Shown here one piece after another: positions 8,772 to 21,600 of a DNA stretch of 64,000 bases (within the stretch, counting starts at the first letter, position 1; each line of letters begins with the position of its first letter). The stretch comes from Chlorocebus sabaeus (lineage: Eukaryota; Chordata; Mammalia; Primates; Cercopithecidae), in contig NC_132916.1 in NCBI RefSeq assembly GCF_047675955.1, forward strand, positions 72,347,481 through 72,411,480, in the 5' to 3' direction. The position numbers and the translations under genes were made by a program. Under the pieces are notes generated by a model. The model had not been told where the DNA came from, did no database searches, and saw only the letters and a list, made by a program, of their open reading frames with translations.

Positions 8772-11700
8772 AACAGCCTTAGCGAAAGGCTTCTTGAAGG
8801 GAAAGATGTAACTCTGTGAGATGAATTAACAGAACACAGAGCAGTTTCTCAGAAAGCTTCTTTCCAGTTTTGAACGGAAGATATTTCCTTTTTCACCATA
8901 GCCCTCTATGGGCTTCCAAATATCCCTTTGCCAATTAAACAAGAACAAGTTTAGCGAAAGGCTTCTTGAAGGGAAAGATGTAGCTCTGTGAGATGAATTA
9001 ACAGAACACAGAGCAGTTTCTCAGAAAGCTTCTTTCCAGTTTTGAACGGAAGATATTTCCTTTTTCACCATAGCCCTCTATGGGCTTCCAAATATCCCTT
9101 TGCCAATTCCACAAGAACAGCCTTAGCGAAAGGCTTCTTGAAGGGAAAGATGTAACTCTGTGAGATGAATTAACAGAACTCAGAGCAGTTTCTCAGAAAG
9201 CTTCTTTCCAGTTTTGAACGGAAGATATTTCCTTTTTCACCATAGCCCTCTATGGGCTTCCAAATATCCCTTTGCCAATTAAACAAGAACAAGTTTAGCG
9301 AAAGGCTTCTTGAAGGGAAAGATGTAACTCTGTGAGATGAATTAACAGAACACAGAGCAGTTTCTCAGAAAGCTTCTTTCCAGTTTTGAACGGAAGATAT
9401 TTCCTTTTTCACCATAGCCCTCTATGGGCTTCCAAATATCCCTTTGCCAATTCCACAAAAACAGCCTTAGCGAAAGGCTTCTTGAAGGGAAAGATGTAAC
9501 TCTGTGAGATGAATTAACAGAACGCAGAGCAGTTTCTCAGAAAGCTTCTTTCCAGTTTTGAACGGAAGATATTTCCTTTTTCACCATAGCCCTCTATGGG
9601 CTTCCAAATATCCTTTTGCCAATTCCACAAGAACAGCCTTAGCGAAAGGCTTCTTGAAGGGAAAGATGTAACTCTGTGAGATGAATTAACAGAACACAGA
9701 GCAGTTTCTCAGAAAGCTTCTTTCCAGTTTTGAACGGAAGATATTTCCTTTTTCACCATAGCCCTCTATGGGCTTCCAAATATCCCTTTGCCAATTCCAC
9801 AAGAACAGCCTTAGCGAAAGGCTTCTTGAAGGGAAAGATGTAACTCTGTGAGATGAATTAACAGAACACAGAGCAGTTTCTCAGAAAGCTTCTTTCCAGT
9901 TTTGAACGGAAGATATTTCCTTTTTCACCATAGCCCTCTATGGGCTTCCAAATATCCCTTTGCCAATTAAACAAGAACAAGTTTAGCGAAAGGCTTCTTG
10001 AAGGGAAAGATGTAACTCTGTGAGATGAATTAACAGAACACAGAGCACTTTCTCAGAAAGCTTCTTTCCAGTTTGGAACGGAAGATATTTCCTTTTTCAC
10101 CATAGCCCTCTATGGGCTTCCAAATATCCCTTTGCCAATTCCACAAGAACAGCCTTAGCGAAAGGCTTCTTGAAGGGAAAGATGTAACTCTGTGAGATGA
10201 ATTAACAGAACACAGAGCAGTTTCTCAGAAAGCTTCTTTCCAGTTTGGAACGGAAGATATTTCCTTTTTCACCATAGCCCTCTATGGGCTTCCAAATATC
10301 CCTTTGCCAATTCCACAAGAACAGCCTTAGCGAAAGGCTTCTTGAAGGGAAAGATGTAACTCTGTGGATGAATTAACAGAACACAGAGCAGTTTCTCAGA
10401 AAGCTTCTTTCCAGTTTTGAACGGAAGATATTTCCTTTTTCACCATAGCCCTCTATGGGCTTCCAAATATCCCTTTGCCAATTCCACAAGAACAGCCTTA
10501 GCGAAAGGCTTCTTGAAGGGAAAGATGTAACTCTGTGAGATGAATTAACAGAACACAGAGCAGTTTCTCAGAAAGCTTCTTTCCAGGTTGGAAGGGAAGA
10601 TATTTCCTTTTTCACCATAGCCCTCTATGGGTTTCCAAATATCCCTTTGCCAATTCCACAAGAACAGCCTTAGCGAAAGGCTTCTTGAAGGGAAATATGT
10701 AACTCTGTGAGATGAATTAACAGAACACCGAGCAGTTTCTCAGAAAGCTTCTTTCCAGTTTTGAACGGAAGATATTTCCTTTTTCACCATAGCCCTCTAT
10801 GGGCTTCCAAATATCCCTTTGCCAATTCCACAAGAACAGCCTTAGCGAAAGGATTCTTGAAGGGAAAGATGTAACTCTGTGAGATGAATTAACAGAACAC
10901 AGAGCAGTTTCTCAGAAAGCTTCTTTCCAGTTTTGAACGGAAGATATTTCCTTTTTCACCTTAGCCCTCTATGGGCTTCCAAATATCCCTTTGCCAATTC
11001 CACAAGAACAGCCTTAGCGAAAGGCTTCTTGAAGGGAAAGATGTAACTCTGTGAGATGAATTAACAGAACACAGAGCAGTTTCTCAGAAAGCTTCTTTCC
11101 AGTTTTGAACGGAAGATATTTCCTTTTTCACCATAGCCCTCTATGGACTTCCAAATATCCCTTTGCCAATTCCACAAGAACAGCCTTAGCGAAAGGCTTC
11201 TTGAAGGGAAAGATGTAACTCTGTGAGATGAATTAACAGAACGCAGAGCAGTTTCTCAGAAAGCTTCTTTCCAGTTTGGAACGGAAGATATTTCCTTTTT
11301 CACCATAGCCCTCTATGGGCTTCCAAATATCCCTTTGGCAATTCCACAAGAACAGCCTTAGCGAAAGGCTTCTTGAAGGGAAAGATGTAACTCTGTGAGA
11401 TGAATTAACAGAACACAGAGCAGTTTCTCAGAAAGCTTCTTTCCAGTTTTGAACGGAAGATATTTCCTTTTTCACCATAGCCCTCTATGGGCTTCCAAAT
11501 ATCCCTTTGCCAATTCCACAAGAACAGCCTTAGCGAAAGGCTTCTTGAAGGGAAAGATGTAACTCTGTGAGATGAATTAACAGAACACAGAGCAGTTTCT
11601 CAGAAAGCTTCTCTCCAGTTTTGAACGGAAGATATTTCCTTTTTCACCATAGCCCTCTATGGGCTTCCAAATATCCCTTTGCCAATTAAACAAGAACAAG

Positions 11701-14700
11701 TTTAGCGAAAGGCTTCTTGAAGGGAAAGATGTAACTCTGTGAGATGAATTAACAGAACACAGAGCAGTTTCTCAGAAAGCTTCTTTCCAGGTTGGAACGG
11801 AAGATATTTCCTTATTCACCATAGCCCTCTATGGGCTTCCAAATATCCCTTTGCCAATTCCACAAGAACAGCCTTAGCGAAAGGCTTCTTGAAGGGAAAG
11901 ATGTAACTCTGTGAGATGAATTAACAGAACACAGAGCAGTTTCTCAGAAAGCTTCTTTCCAGTTTTGAACGGAAGATATTTCCTTTTTCACCATAGCCCT
12001 CTATGGGCTTCAAAATATCCCTTTGCCAATTCCACAAGAACAGCCTTAGCGAAAGGCTTCTTGAAGGGAAAGATGTAACTCTGTGAGATGAATTAACAGA
12101 ACAGAGAGCAGTTTCTCAGAATGCTTCTTTCCAGTTTGGAACGGAAGATATTTCCTTTTTCACCATAGCCCTCTATGGGCTTCCAAATATCCCTTTGCCA
12201 ATTCCACAAGAACAGCCTTAGCGAAAGGCTTCTTGAAGGGAAAGATGTAACTCTGTGAGATGAATTAACAGAACACAGAGCAGTTTCTCAGAAACCTTCT
12301 TTCCAGTTTTGAACGAAAGATATTTCCTTTTTCACCATAGCCCTGTATGGACTTCAAAATATCCCTTTGCCAATTCCACAAGAGCAGCCTTAGCGAAAGG
12401 CTTCTTGAAGGGAAAGATGTAACTCTGTGAGATGAATTAACAGAACGCAGAGCAGTTTCTCAGAAAGCTTCTTTCCAGGTTGGAACGGAAGATATTTCCT
12501 TTTTCACCATAGCCCTCTATGGGCTTCCAAATATCCCTTTGCCAATTCCACAAGAACAGCCTTAGCGAAAGGCTTCTTGAAGGGAAAGATGTAACTCTGT
12601 GAGATGAATTAACAGAACACAGAGCAGTTTCTCAGAAAGCTTCTTGCCAGTTTTGAACGGAAGATATTTCCTTTTTCACCATAGCCCTCTATGGGCTTCC
12701 AAATATCCCTTTGCCAATTCCACAAGAACAGCCTTAGCGAAAGGCTTCTTGAAGGGAAAGATGTAACTCTGTGAGATGAATTAACAGAACACAGAGCAGT
12801 TTCTCAGAAACCTTCTTTCCAGTTTTGAACGGAAGATATTTCCTTTTTCACCATAGCCCTCTATGGACTTCAAAATATCCCTTTGCCAATTCCACAAGAG
12901 CAGCCTTAGCGAAAGGCTTCTTGAAGGGAAAGATGTAACTCTGTGAGATGAATTAACAGAACGCAGAGCAGTTTCTCAGAAAGCTTCTTTCCCGTTTGGA
13001 ACGGAAGATATTTCCTTTTTCACCATAGCCCTCTATGGGCTTCCAAATATCCCTTTGCCAATTCCACAAGAACAGCCTTAGCGAAAGGCTTCTTGAAGGG
13101 AAAGATGTAACTCTGTGAGATGAATTAACAGAACACAGAGCAGTTTCTCAGAAAGCTTCTTTCCAGTTTTGAACGGAAGATATTTCCTTTTTCACCATAG
13201 CCCTCTATGGGCTTCCAAATATCCCTTTGCCAATTCCACAAGAACAGCCTTAGCGAAAGGCTTCTTGAAGGGAAAGATGTAACTCTGTGAGATGAATTAA
13301 CAGAACTCAGAGCAGTTTCTCAGAAAGCTTCTTTCCAGTTTTGAACGGAAGAAATTTCCTTTTTCACCATAGCCCTCTATGGGCTTCCAAATATCCCTTT
13401 ACCAATTAAACAAGAACAAGTTTAGCGAAAGGTTTCTTGAAGGGAAAGATGTAACTCTGTGAGATGAATTAACAGAACACAGAGCAGTTTCTCAGAAAGC
13501 TTCTTTCCAGTTTGGAACGGAAGATATTTCCTTTTTCACCATAGCCCTCTATGGGCTTCCAAATATCCCTTTGCCAATTCCACAAGAACAGCCTTAGCGA
13601 AAGGCTTCTTGAAGGGAAAGATGTAACTCTGTGAGATGAATTAACAGAACACAGAGCAGTTTCTCAGAAAGCTTCTTTCCAGTTTTGAACGGAAGATATT
13701 TCCTTTTTCACCATAGCCCTCTATGGGCTTCCAAATATCCCTTTGCCAATTCCACAAGAACAGCCTTAGCGAAAGGCTTCTTGAAGGGAAAGATGTAACT
13801 CTGTGAGATGAATTAACAGAACACAGAGCAGTTTCTCAGAAAGCTTCTTTCCAGTTTTGAACGGAAGATATTTCCTTTTTCACCATAGCCCTCTATGGGC
13901 TTCCAAATATCCCTTTGCCAATTCCACAAGAACAGCCTTAGCGAAAGGCTTCTTGAAGGGAAAGATGTAACTCTGTGAGATGAATTAACAGAACAAAGAG
14001 CAGTTTCTCAGAAAGCTTCTTTCCAGTTTTGAACGGAAGATATTTCCTTTTTCACCAGAGCCCTCTATGGGCTTCCAAATATCCCTTTGCCAATTCCACA
14101 AGAACAGCCTTAGCGAAAGGCTTCTTGAAGGGAAAGATGTAACTCTGTGAGATGAATTAACAGAACACAGAGCAGTTTCTCAGAAAACTTCTTTCCAGTT
14201 TTGAACGGAAGATATTTCCTTTTTCACCATAGCCCTCTATGGGCTTCCAAATATCCCTTTGCCAATTCCACAAGAACAGCCTTAGCGAAAGGCTTCTTGA
14301 AGGGAAAGATGTAACTCTGTGAGATGAATTAACAGAACACAGAGCAGTTTCTCAGAAAGCTTCTTTCCAGGTTGGAACGGAAGATATTTCCTTTTTCACC
14401 ATAGCCCTCTATGGGCTTCCAAATATCCCTTTGCCAATTCCACAAGAACAGCCTTAGCGAAAGGCTTCTTGAAGGGAAAGATGTAACTCTGTGACATGAA
14501 TTAACAGAACACAGAGCAGTTTCTCAGAAAGCTTCTTTCCAGTTTTGAACGGAAGATATTTCCTTTTTCACCATAGCCCTCTATGGGCTTCCAAATATCC
14601 CTTTGCCAATTCCACAAGAACAGCCTTAGCGAAAGGCTTCTTGAAGGGAAAGATGTAACTCTGTGAGATGAATTAACAGAACAGAGAGCAGTTTCTCAGA

Positions 14701-15649
14701 ATGCTTCTTTCCAGTTTTGAACGGAAGATATTTCCTTTTTCACCATAGCCCTCTATGGGCTTCCAAATATCCCTTTGCCAATTCCACAAGAACAGCCTTA
14801 GCGAAAGGCTTCTTGAAGGGAAAGATGTAACTCTGTGAGATGAATTAACAGAACACAGAGCAGTTTCTCAGAAACCTTCTTTCCAGTTTTGAACGAAAGA
14901 TATTTCCTTTTTCACCATAGCCCTGTATGGACTTCAAAATATCCCTTTGCCAATTCCACAAGAGCAGCCTTAGCGAAAGGCTTCTTGAAGGGAAAGATGT
15001 AACTCTGTGAGATGAATTAACAGAACGCAGAGCAGTTTTCAGAAAGCTTCTTTCCAGGTTGGAACGGAAGATATTTCCTTTTTCACCATAGCCCTCTATG
15101 GGCTTCCAAATATCCCTTTGCCAATTCCACAAGAACAGCCTTAGCGAAAGGCTTCTTGAAGGGAAAGATGTAACTCTGTGAGATGAATTAACAGAACACA
15201 GAGCAGTTTCTCAGAAAGCTTCTTTCCAGTTTTGAACGGAAGATATTTCCTTTTTCACCATAGCCCTCTATGGGTTTCCAAATATCCCTTTGCCAATTCC
15301 ACAAGAACAGCCTTAGCGAAAGGCTTCTTGAAGGGAAAGATGTAACTCTGTGAGATGAATTAACAGAACACAGAGCAGTTTCTCAGAAACCTTCTTTCCA
15401 GTTTTGAACGGAAGATATTTCCTTTTTCACCATAGCCCTCTATGGACTTCCAAATATCCCTTTGCCAATTCCACAAGAACAGCCTTAGCGAAAGGCTTCT
15501 TGAAGGGAAAGATGTAACTCTGTGAGATGAATTAACAGAACGCAGAGCAGTTTCTCAGAAAGCTTCTTTCCAGTTTGGAACGGAAGATATTTCCTTTTTC
15601 ACCATAGCCCTCTATGGGCTTCCAAATATCCCTTTGCCAATTCCACAAG
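8772..15649. repeat. Long-period unit U2, 40 monomers
   Basis: Same marker series as U1, without the 4-monomer duplication and without the 7-monomer block. Length is 40 x 172 minus 2. The two missing bases are in TCTGTGGATG (10361-10370; U1 has TCTGTGAGATG) and in GCAGTTTTCAG (about 15032-15042; shared with U1). Outside the indels the copies look almost identical, including private variants such as AAATATG, CACCGAG, GGATTCTTG, TTGCCAGTTTTG and TTCCCGTTTGG. Confidence 0.9.
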
Positions 15650-18600
15650 AACAGCCTTAGCGAAAGGCTTCTTGAAGGGAAAGATGTAACTCTGTGAGAT
15701 GAATTAACAGAACACAGAGCAGTTTCTCAGAAAGCTTCTTTCCAGTTTTGAACGGAAGATATTTCCTTTTTCACCATAGCCCTCTATGGGCTTCCAAATA
15801 TCCCTTTGCCAATTAAACAAGAACAAGTTTAGCGAAAGGCTTCTTGAAGGGAAAGATGTAGCTCTGTGAGATGAATTAACAGAACACAGAGCAGTTTCTC
15901 AGAAAGCTTCTTTCCAGTTTTGAACGGAAGATATTTCCTTTTTCACCATAGCCCTCTATGGGCTTCCAAATATCCCTTTGCCAATTCCACAAGAACAGCC
16001 TTAGCGAAAGGCTTCTTGAAGGGAAAGATGTAACTCTGTGAGATGAATTAACAGAACTCAGAGCAGTTTCTCAGAAAGCTTCTTTCCAGTTTTGAACGGA
16101 AGATATTTCCTTTTTCACCATAGCCCTCTATGGGCTTCCAAATATCCCTTTGCCAATTAAACAAGAACAAGTTTAGCGAAAGGCTTCTTGAAGGGAAAGA
16201 TGTAACTCTGTGAGATGAATTAACAGAACACAGAGCAGTTTCTCAGAAAGCTTCTTTCCAGTTTTGAACGGAAGATATTTCCTTTTTCACCATAGCCCTC
16301 TATGGGCTTCCAAATATCCCTTTGCCAATTCCACAAAAACAGCCTTAGCGAAAGGCTTCTTGAAGGGAAAGATGTAACTCTGTGAGATGAATTAACAGAA
16401 CGCAGAGCAGTTTCTCAGAAAGCTTCTTTCCAGTTTTGAACGGAAGATATTTCCTTTTTCACCATAGCCCTCTATGGGCTTCCAAATATCCTTTTGCCAA
16501 TTCCACAAGAACAGCCTTAGCGAAAGGCTTCTTGAAGGGAAAGATGTAACTCTGTGAGATGAATTAACAGAACACAGAGCAGTTTCTCAGAAAGCTTCTT
16601 TCCAGTTTTGAACGGAAGATATTTCCTTTTTCACCATAGCCCTCTATGGGCTTCCAAATATCCCTTTGCCAATTCCACAAGAACAGCCTTAGCGAAAGGC
16701 TTCTTGAAGGGAAAGATGTAACTCTGTGAGATGAATTAACAGAACACAGAGCAGTTTCTCAGAAAGCTTCTTTCCAGTTTTGAACGGAAGATATTTCCTT
16801 TTTCACCATAGCCCTCTATGGGCTTCCAAATATCCCTTTGCCAATTAAACAAGAACAAGTTTAGCGAAAGGCTTCTTGAAGGGAAAGATGTAACTCTGTG
16901 AGATGAATTAACAGAACACAGAGCACTTTCTCAGAAAGCTTCTTTCCAGTTTGGAACGGAAGATATTTCCTTTTTCACCATAGCCCTCTATGGGCTTCCA
17001 AATATCCCTTTGCCAATTCCACAAGAACAGCCTTAGCGAAAGGCTTCTTGAAGGGAAAGATGTAACTCTGTGAGATGAATTAACAGAACACAGAGCAGTT
17101 TCTCAGAAAGCTTCTTTCCAGTTTGGAACGGAAGATATTTCCTTTTTCACCATAGCCCTCTATGGGCTTCCAAATATCCCTTTGCCAATTCCACAAGAAC
17201 AGCCTTAGCGAAAGGCTTCTTGAAGGGAAAGATGTAACTCTGTGGATGAATTAACAGAACACAGAGCAGTTTCTCAGAAAGCTTCTTTCCAGTTTTGAAC
17301 GGAAGATATTTCCTTTTTCACCATAGCCCTCTATGGGCTTCCAAATATCCCTTTGCCAATTCCACAAGAACAGCCTTAGCGAAAGGCTTCTTGAAGGGAA
17401 AGATGTAACTCTGTGAGATGAATTAACAGAACACAGAGCAGTTTCTCAGAAAGCTTCTTTCCAGGTTGGAAGGGAAGATATTTCCTTTTTCACCATAGCC
17501 CTCTATGGGTTTCCAAATATCCCTTTGCCAATTCCACAAGAACAGCCTTAGCGAAAGGCTTCTTGAAGGGAAATATGTAACTCTGTGAGATGAATTAACA
17601 GAACACCGAGCAGTTTCTCAGAAAGCTTCTTTCCAGTTTTGAACGGAAGATATTTCCTTTTTCACCATAGCCCTCTATGGGCTTCCAAATATCCCTTTGC
17701 CAATTCCACAAGAACAGCCTTAGCGAAAGGATTCTTGAAGGGAAAGATGTAACTCTGTGAGATGAATTAACAGAACACAGAGCAGTTTCTCAGAAAGCTT
17801 CTTTCCAGTTTTGAACGGAAGATATTTCCTTTTTCACCTTAGCCCTCTATGGGCTTCCAAATATCCCTTTGCCAATTCCACAAGAACAGCCTTAGCGAAA
17901 GGCTTCTTGAAGGGAAAGATGTAACTCTGTGAGATGAATTAACAGAACACAGAGCAGTTTCTCAGAAAGCTTCTTTCCAGTTTTGAACGGAAGATATTTC
18001 CTTTTTCACCATAGCCCTCTATGGACTTCCAAATATCCCTTTGCCAATTCCACAAGAACAGCCTTAGCGAAAGGCTTCTTGAAGGGAAAGATGTAACTCT
18101 GTGAGATGAATTAACAGAACGCAGAGCAGTTTCTCAGAAAGCTTCTTTCCAGTTTGGAACGGAAGATATTTCCTTTTTCACCATAGCCCTCTATGGGCTT
18201 CCAAATATCCCTTTGGCAATTCCACAAGAACAGCCTTAGCGAAAGGCTTCTTGAAGGGAAAGATGTAACTCTGTGAGATGAATTAACAGAACACAGAGCA
18301 GTTTCTCAGAAAGCTTCTTTCCAGTTTTGAACGGAAGATATTTCCTTTTTCACCATAGCCCTCTATGGGCTTCCAAATATCCCTTTGCCAATTCCACAAG
18401 AACAGCCTTAGCGAAAGGCTTCTTGAAGGGAAAGATGTAACTCTGTGAGATGAATTAACAGAACACAGAGCAGTTTCTCAGAAAGCTTCTCTCCAGTTTT
18501 GAACGGAAGATATTTCCTTTTTCACCATAGCCCTCTATGGGCTTCCAAATATCCCTTTGCCAATTAAACAAGAACAAGTTTAGCGAAAGGCTTCTTGAAG

Positions 18601-21600
18601 GGAAAGATGTAACTCTGTGAGATGAATTAACAGAACACAGAGCAGTTTCTCAGAAAGCTTCTTTCCAGGTTGGAACGGAAGATATTTCCTTATTCACCAT
18701 AGCCCTCTATGGGCTTCCAAATATCCCTTTGCCAATTCCACAAGAACAGCCTTAGCGAAAGGCTTCTTGAAGGGAAAGATGTAACTCTGTGAGATGAATT
18801 AACAGAACACAGAGCAGTTTCTCAGAAAGCTTCTTTCCAGTTTTGAACGGAAGATATTTCCTTTTTCACCATAGCCCTCTATGGGCTTCAAAATATCCCT
18901 TTGCCAATTCCACAAGAACAGCCTTAGCGAAAGGCTTCTTGAAGGGAAAGATGTAACTCTGTGAGATGAATTAACAGAACAGAGAGCAGTTTCTCAGAAT
19001 GCTTCTTTCCAGTTTGGAACGGAAGATATTTCCTTTTTCACCATAGCCCTCTATGGGCTTCCAAATATCCCTTTGCCAATTCCACAAGAACAGCCTTAGC
19101 GAAAGGCTTCTTGAAGGGAAAGATGTAACTCTGTGAGATGAATTAACAGAACACAGAGCAGTTTCTCAGAAACCTTCTTTCCAGTTTTGAACGAAAGATA
19201 TTTCCTTTTTCACCATAGCCCTGTATGGACTTCAAAATATCCCTTTGCCAATTCCACAAGAGCAGCCTTAGCGAAAGGCTTCTTGAAGGGAAAGATGTAA
19301 CTCTGTGAGATGAATTAACAGAACGCAGAGCAGTTTCTCAGAAAGCTTCTTTCCAGGTTGGAACGGAAGATATTTCCTTTTTCACCATAGCCCTCTATGG
19401 GCTTCCAAATATCCCTTTGCCAATTCCACAAGAACAGCCTTAGCGAAAGGCTTCTTGAAGGGAAAGATGTAACTCTGTGAGATGAATTAACAGAACACAG
19501 AGCAGTTTCTCAGAAAGCTTCTTGCCAGTTTTGAACGGAAGATATTTCCTTTTTCACCATAGCCCTCTATGGGCTTCCAAATATCCCTTTGCCAATTCCA
19601 CAAGAACAGCCTTAGCGAAAGGCTTCTTGAAGGGAAAGATGTAACTCTGTGAGATGAATTAACAGAACACAGAGCAGTTTCTCAGAAACCTTCTTTCCAG
19701 TTTTGAACGGAAGATATTTCCTTTTTCACCATAGCCCTCTATGGACTTCAAAATATCCCTTTGCCAATTCCACAAGAGCAGCCTTAGCGAAAGGCTTCTT
19801 GAAGGGAAAGATGTAACTCTGTGAGATGAATTAACAGAACGCAGAGCAGTTTCTCAGAAAGCTTCTTTCCCGTTTGGAACGGAAGATATTTCCTTTTTCA
19901 CCATAGCCCTCTATGGGCTTCCAAATATCCCTTTGCCAATTCCACAAGAACAGCCTTAGCGAAAGGCTTCTTGAAGGGAAAGATGTAACTCTGTGAGATG
20001 AATTAACAGAACACAGAGCAGTTTCTCAGAAAGCTTCTTTCCAGTTTTGAACGGAAGATATTTCCTTTTTCACCTTAGCCCTCTATGGGCTTCCAAATAT
20101 CCCTTTGCCAATTCCACAAGAACAGCCTTAGCGAAAGGCTTCTTGAAGGGAAAGATGTAACTCTGTGAGATGAATTAACAGAACACAGAGCAGTTTCTCA
20201 GAAAGCTTCTTTCCAGTTTTGAACGGAAGATATTTCCTTTTTCACCATAGCCCTCTATGGACTTCCAAATATCCCTTTGCCAATTCCACAAGAACAGCCT
20301 TAGCGAAAGGCTTCTTGAAGGGAAAGATGTAACTCTGTGAGATGAATTAACAGAACGCAGAGCAGTTTCTCAGAAAGCTTCTTTCCAGTTTGGAACGGAA
20401 GATATTTCCTTTTTCACCATAGCCCTCTATGGGCTTCCAAATATCCCTTTGGCAATTCCACAAGAACAGCCTTAGCGAAAGGCTTCTTGAAGGGAAAGAT
20501 GTAACTCTGTGAGATGAATTAACAGAACACAGAGCAGTTTCTCAGAAAGCTTCTTTCCAGTTTTGAACGGAAGATATTTCCTTTTTCACCATAGCCCTCT
20601 ATGGGCTTCCAAATATCCCTTTGCCAATTCCACAAGAACAGCCTTAGCGAAAGGCTTCTTGAAGGGAAAGATGTAACTCTGTGAGATGAATTAACAGAAC
20701 ACAGAGCAGTTTCTCAGAAAGCTTCTCTCCAGTTTTGAACGGAAGATATTTCCTTTTTCACCATAGCCCTCTATGGGCTTCCAAATATCCCTTTGCCAAT
20801 TAAACAAGAACAAGTTTAGCGAAAGGCTTCTTGAAGGGAAAGATGTAACTCTGTGAGATGAATTAACAGAACACAGAGCAGTTTCTCAGAAAGTTTCTTT
20901 CCAGTTTTGAACGGAAGATATTTCCTTTTTCACCATAGCCCTCTATGGGCTTCCAAATATCCCTTTGCCAATTCCACAGGAACAGCCTTAACGAAAGGCT
21001 TCTTGAAGGGAAAGATGTAACTCTGTGAGATGAATTAACAGAACGCAGAGCAGTTTCTCAGAAAGCTTCTTTCCAGTTTTGAACGGAAGATATTTCCTTT
21101 TTCACCATAGCCCTCTATGGGCTTCCAAATATCCCTTTGCCAATTCCACAAGAACAGCCTTAGCGAAAGGCTTCTTGAAGGGAAAGATGTAACTCTGTGA
21201 GATGAATTAACAGAACACAGAGCAGTTTCTCAGAAAGCTTCTTTCCAGTTTTGAACGGAAGATATTTCCTTTTTCACCATAGCCCTCTATGGGCTTCCAA
21301 ATATCCCTTTGCCAATTCCACAAGAACAGCCTTAGCGAAAGGCTTCTTGAAGGGAAAGATGTAACTCTGTGAGATGAATTAACAGAACTCAGAGCAGTTT
21401 CTCAGAAAGCTTCTTTCCAGTTTTGAACGGAAGAAATTTCCTTTTTCACCATAGCCCTCTATGGGCTTCCAAATATCCCTTTACCAATTAAACAAGAACA
21501 AGTTTAGCGAAAGGTTTCTTGAAGGGAAAGATGTAACTCTGTGAGATGAATTAACAGAACACAGAGCAGTTTCTCAGAAAGCTTCTTTCCAGTTTGGAAC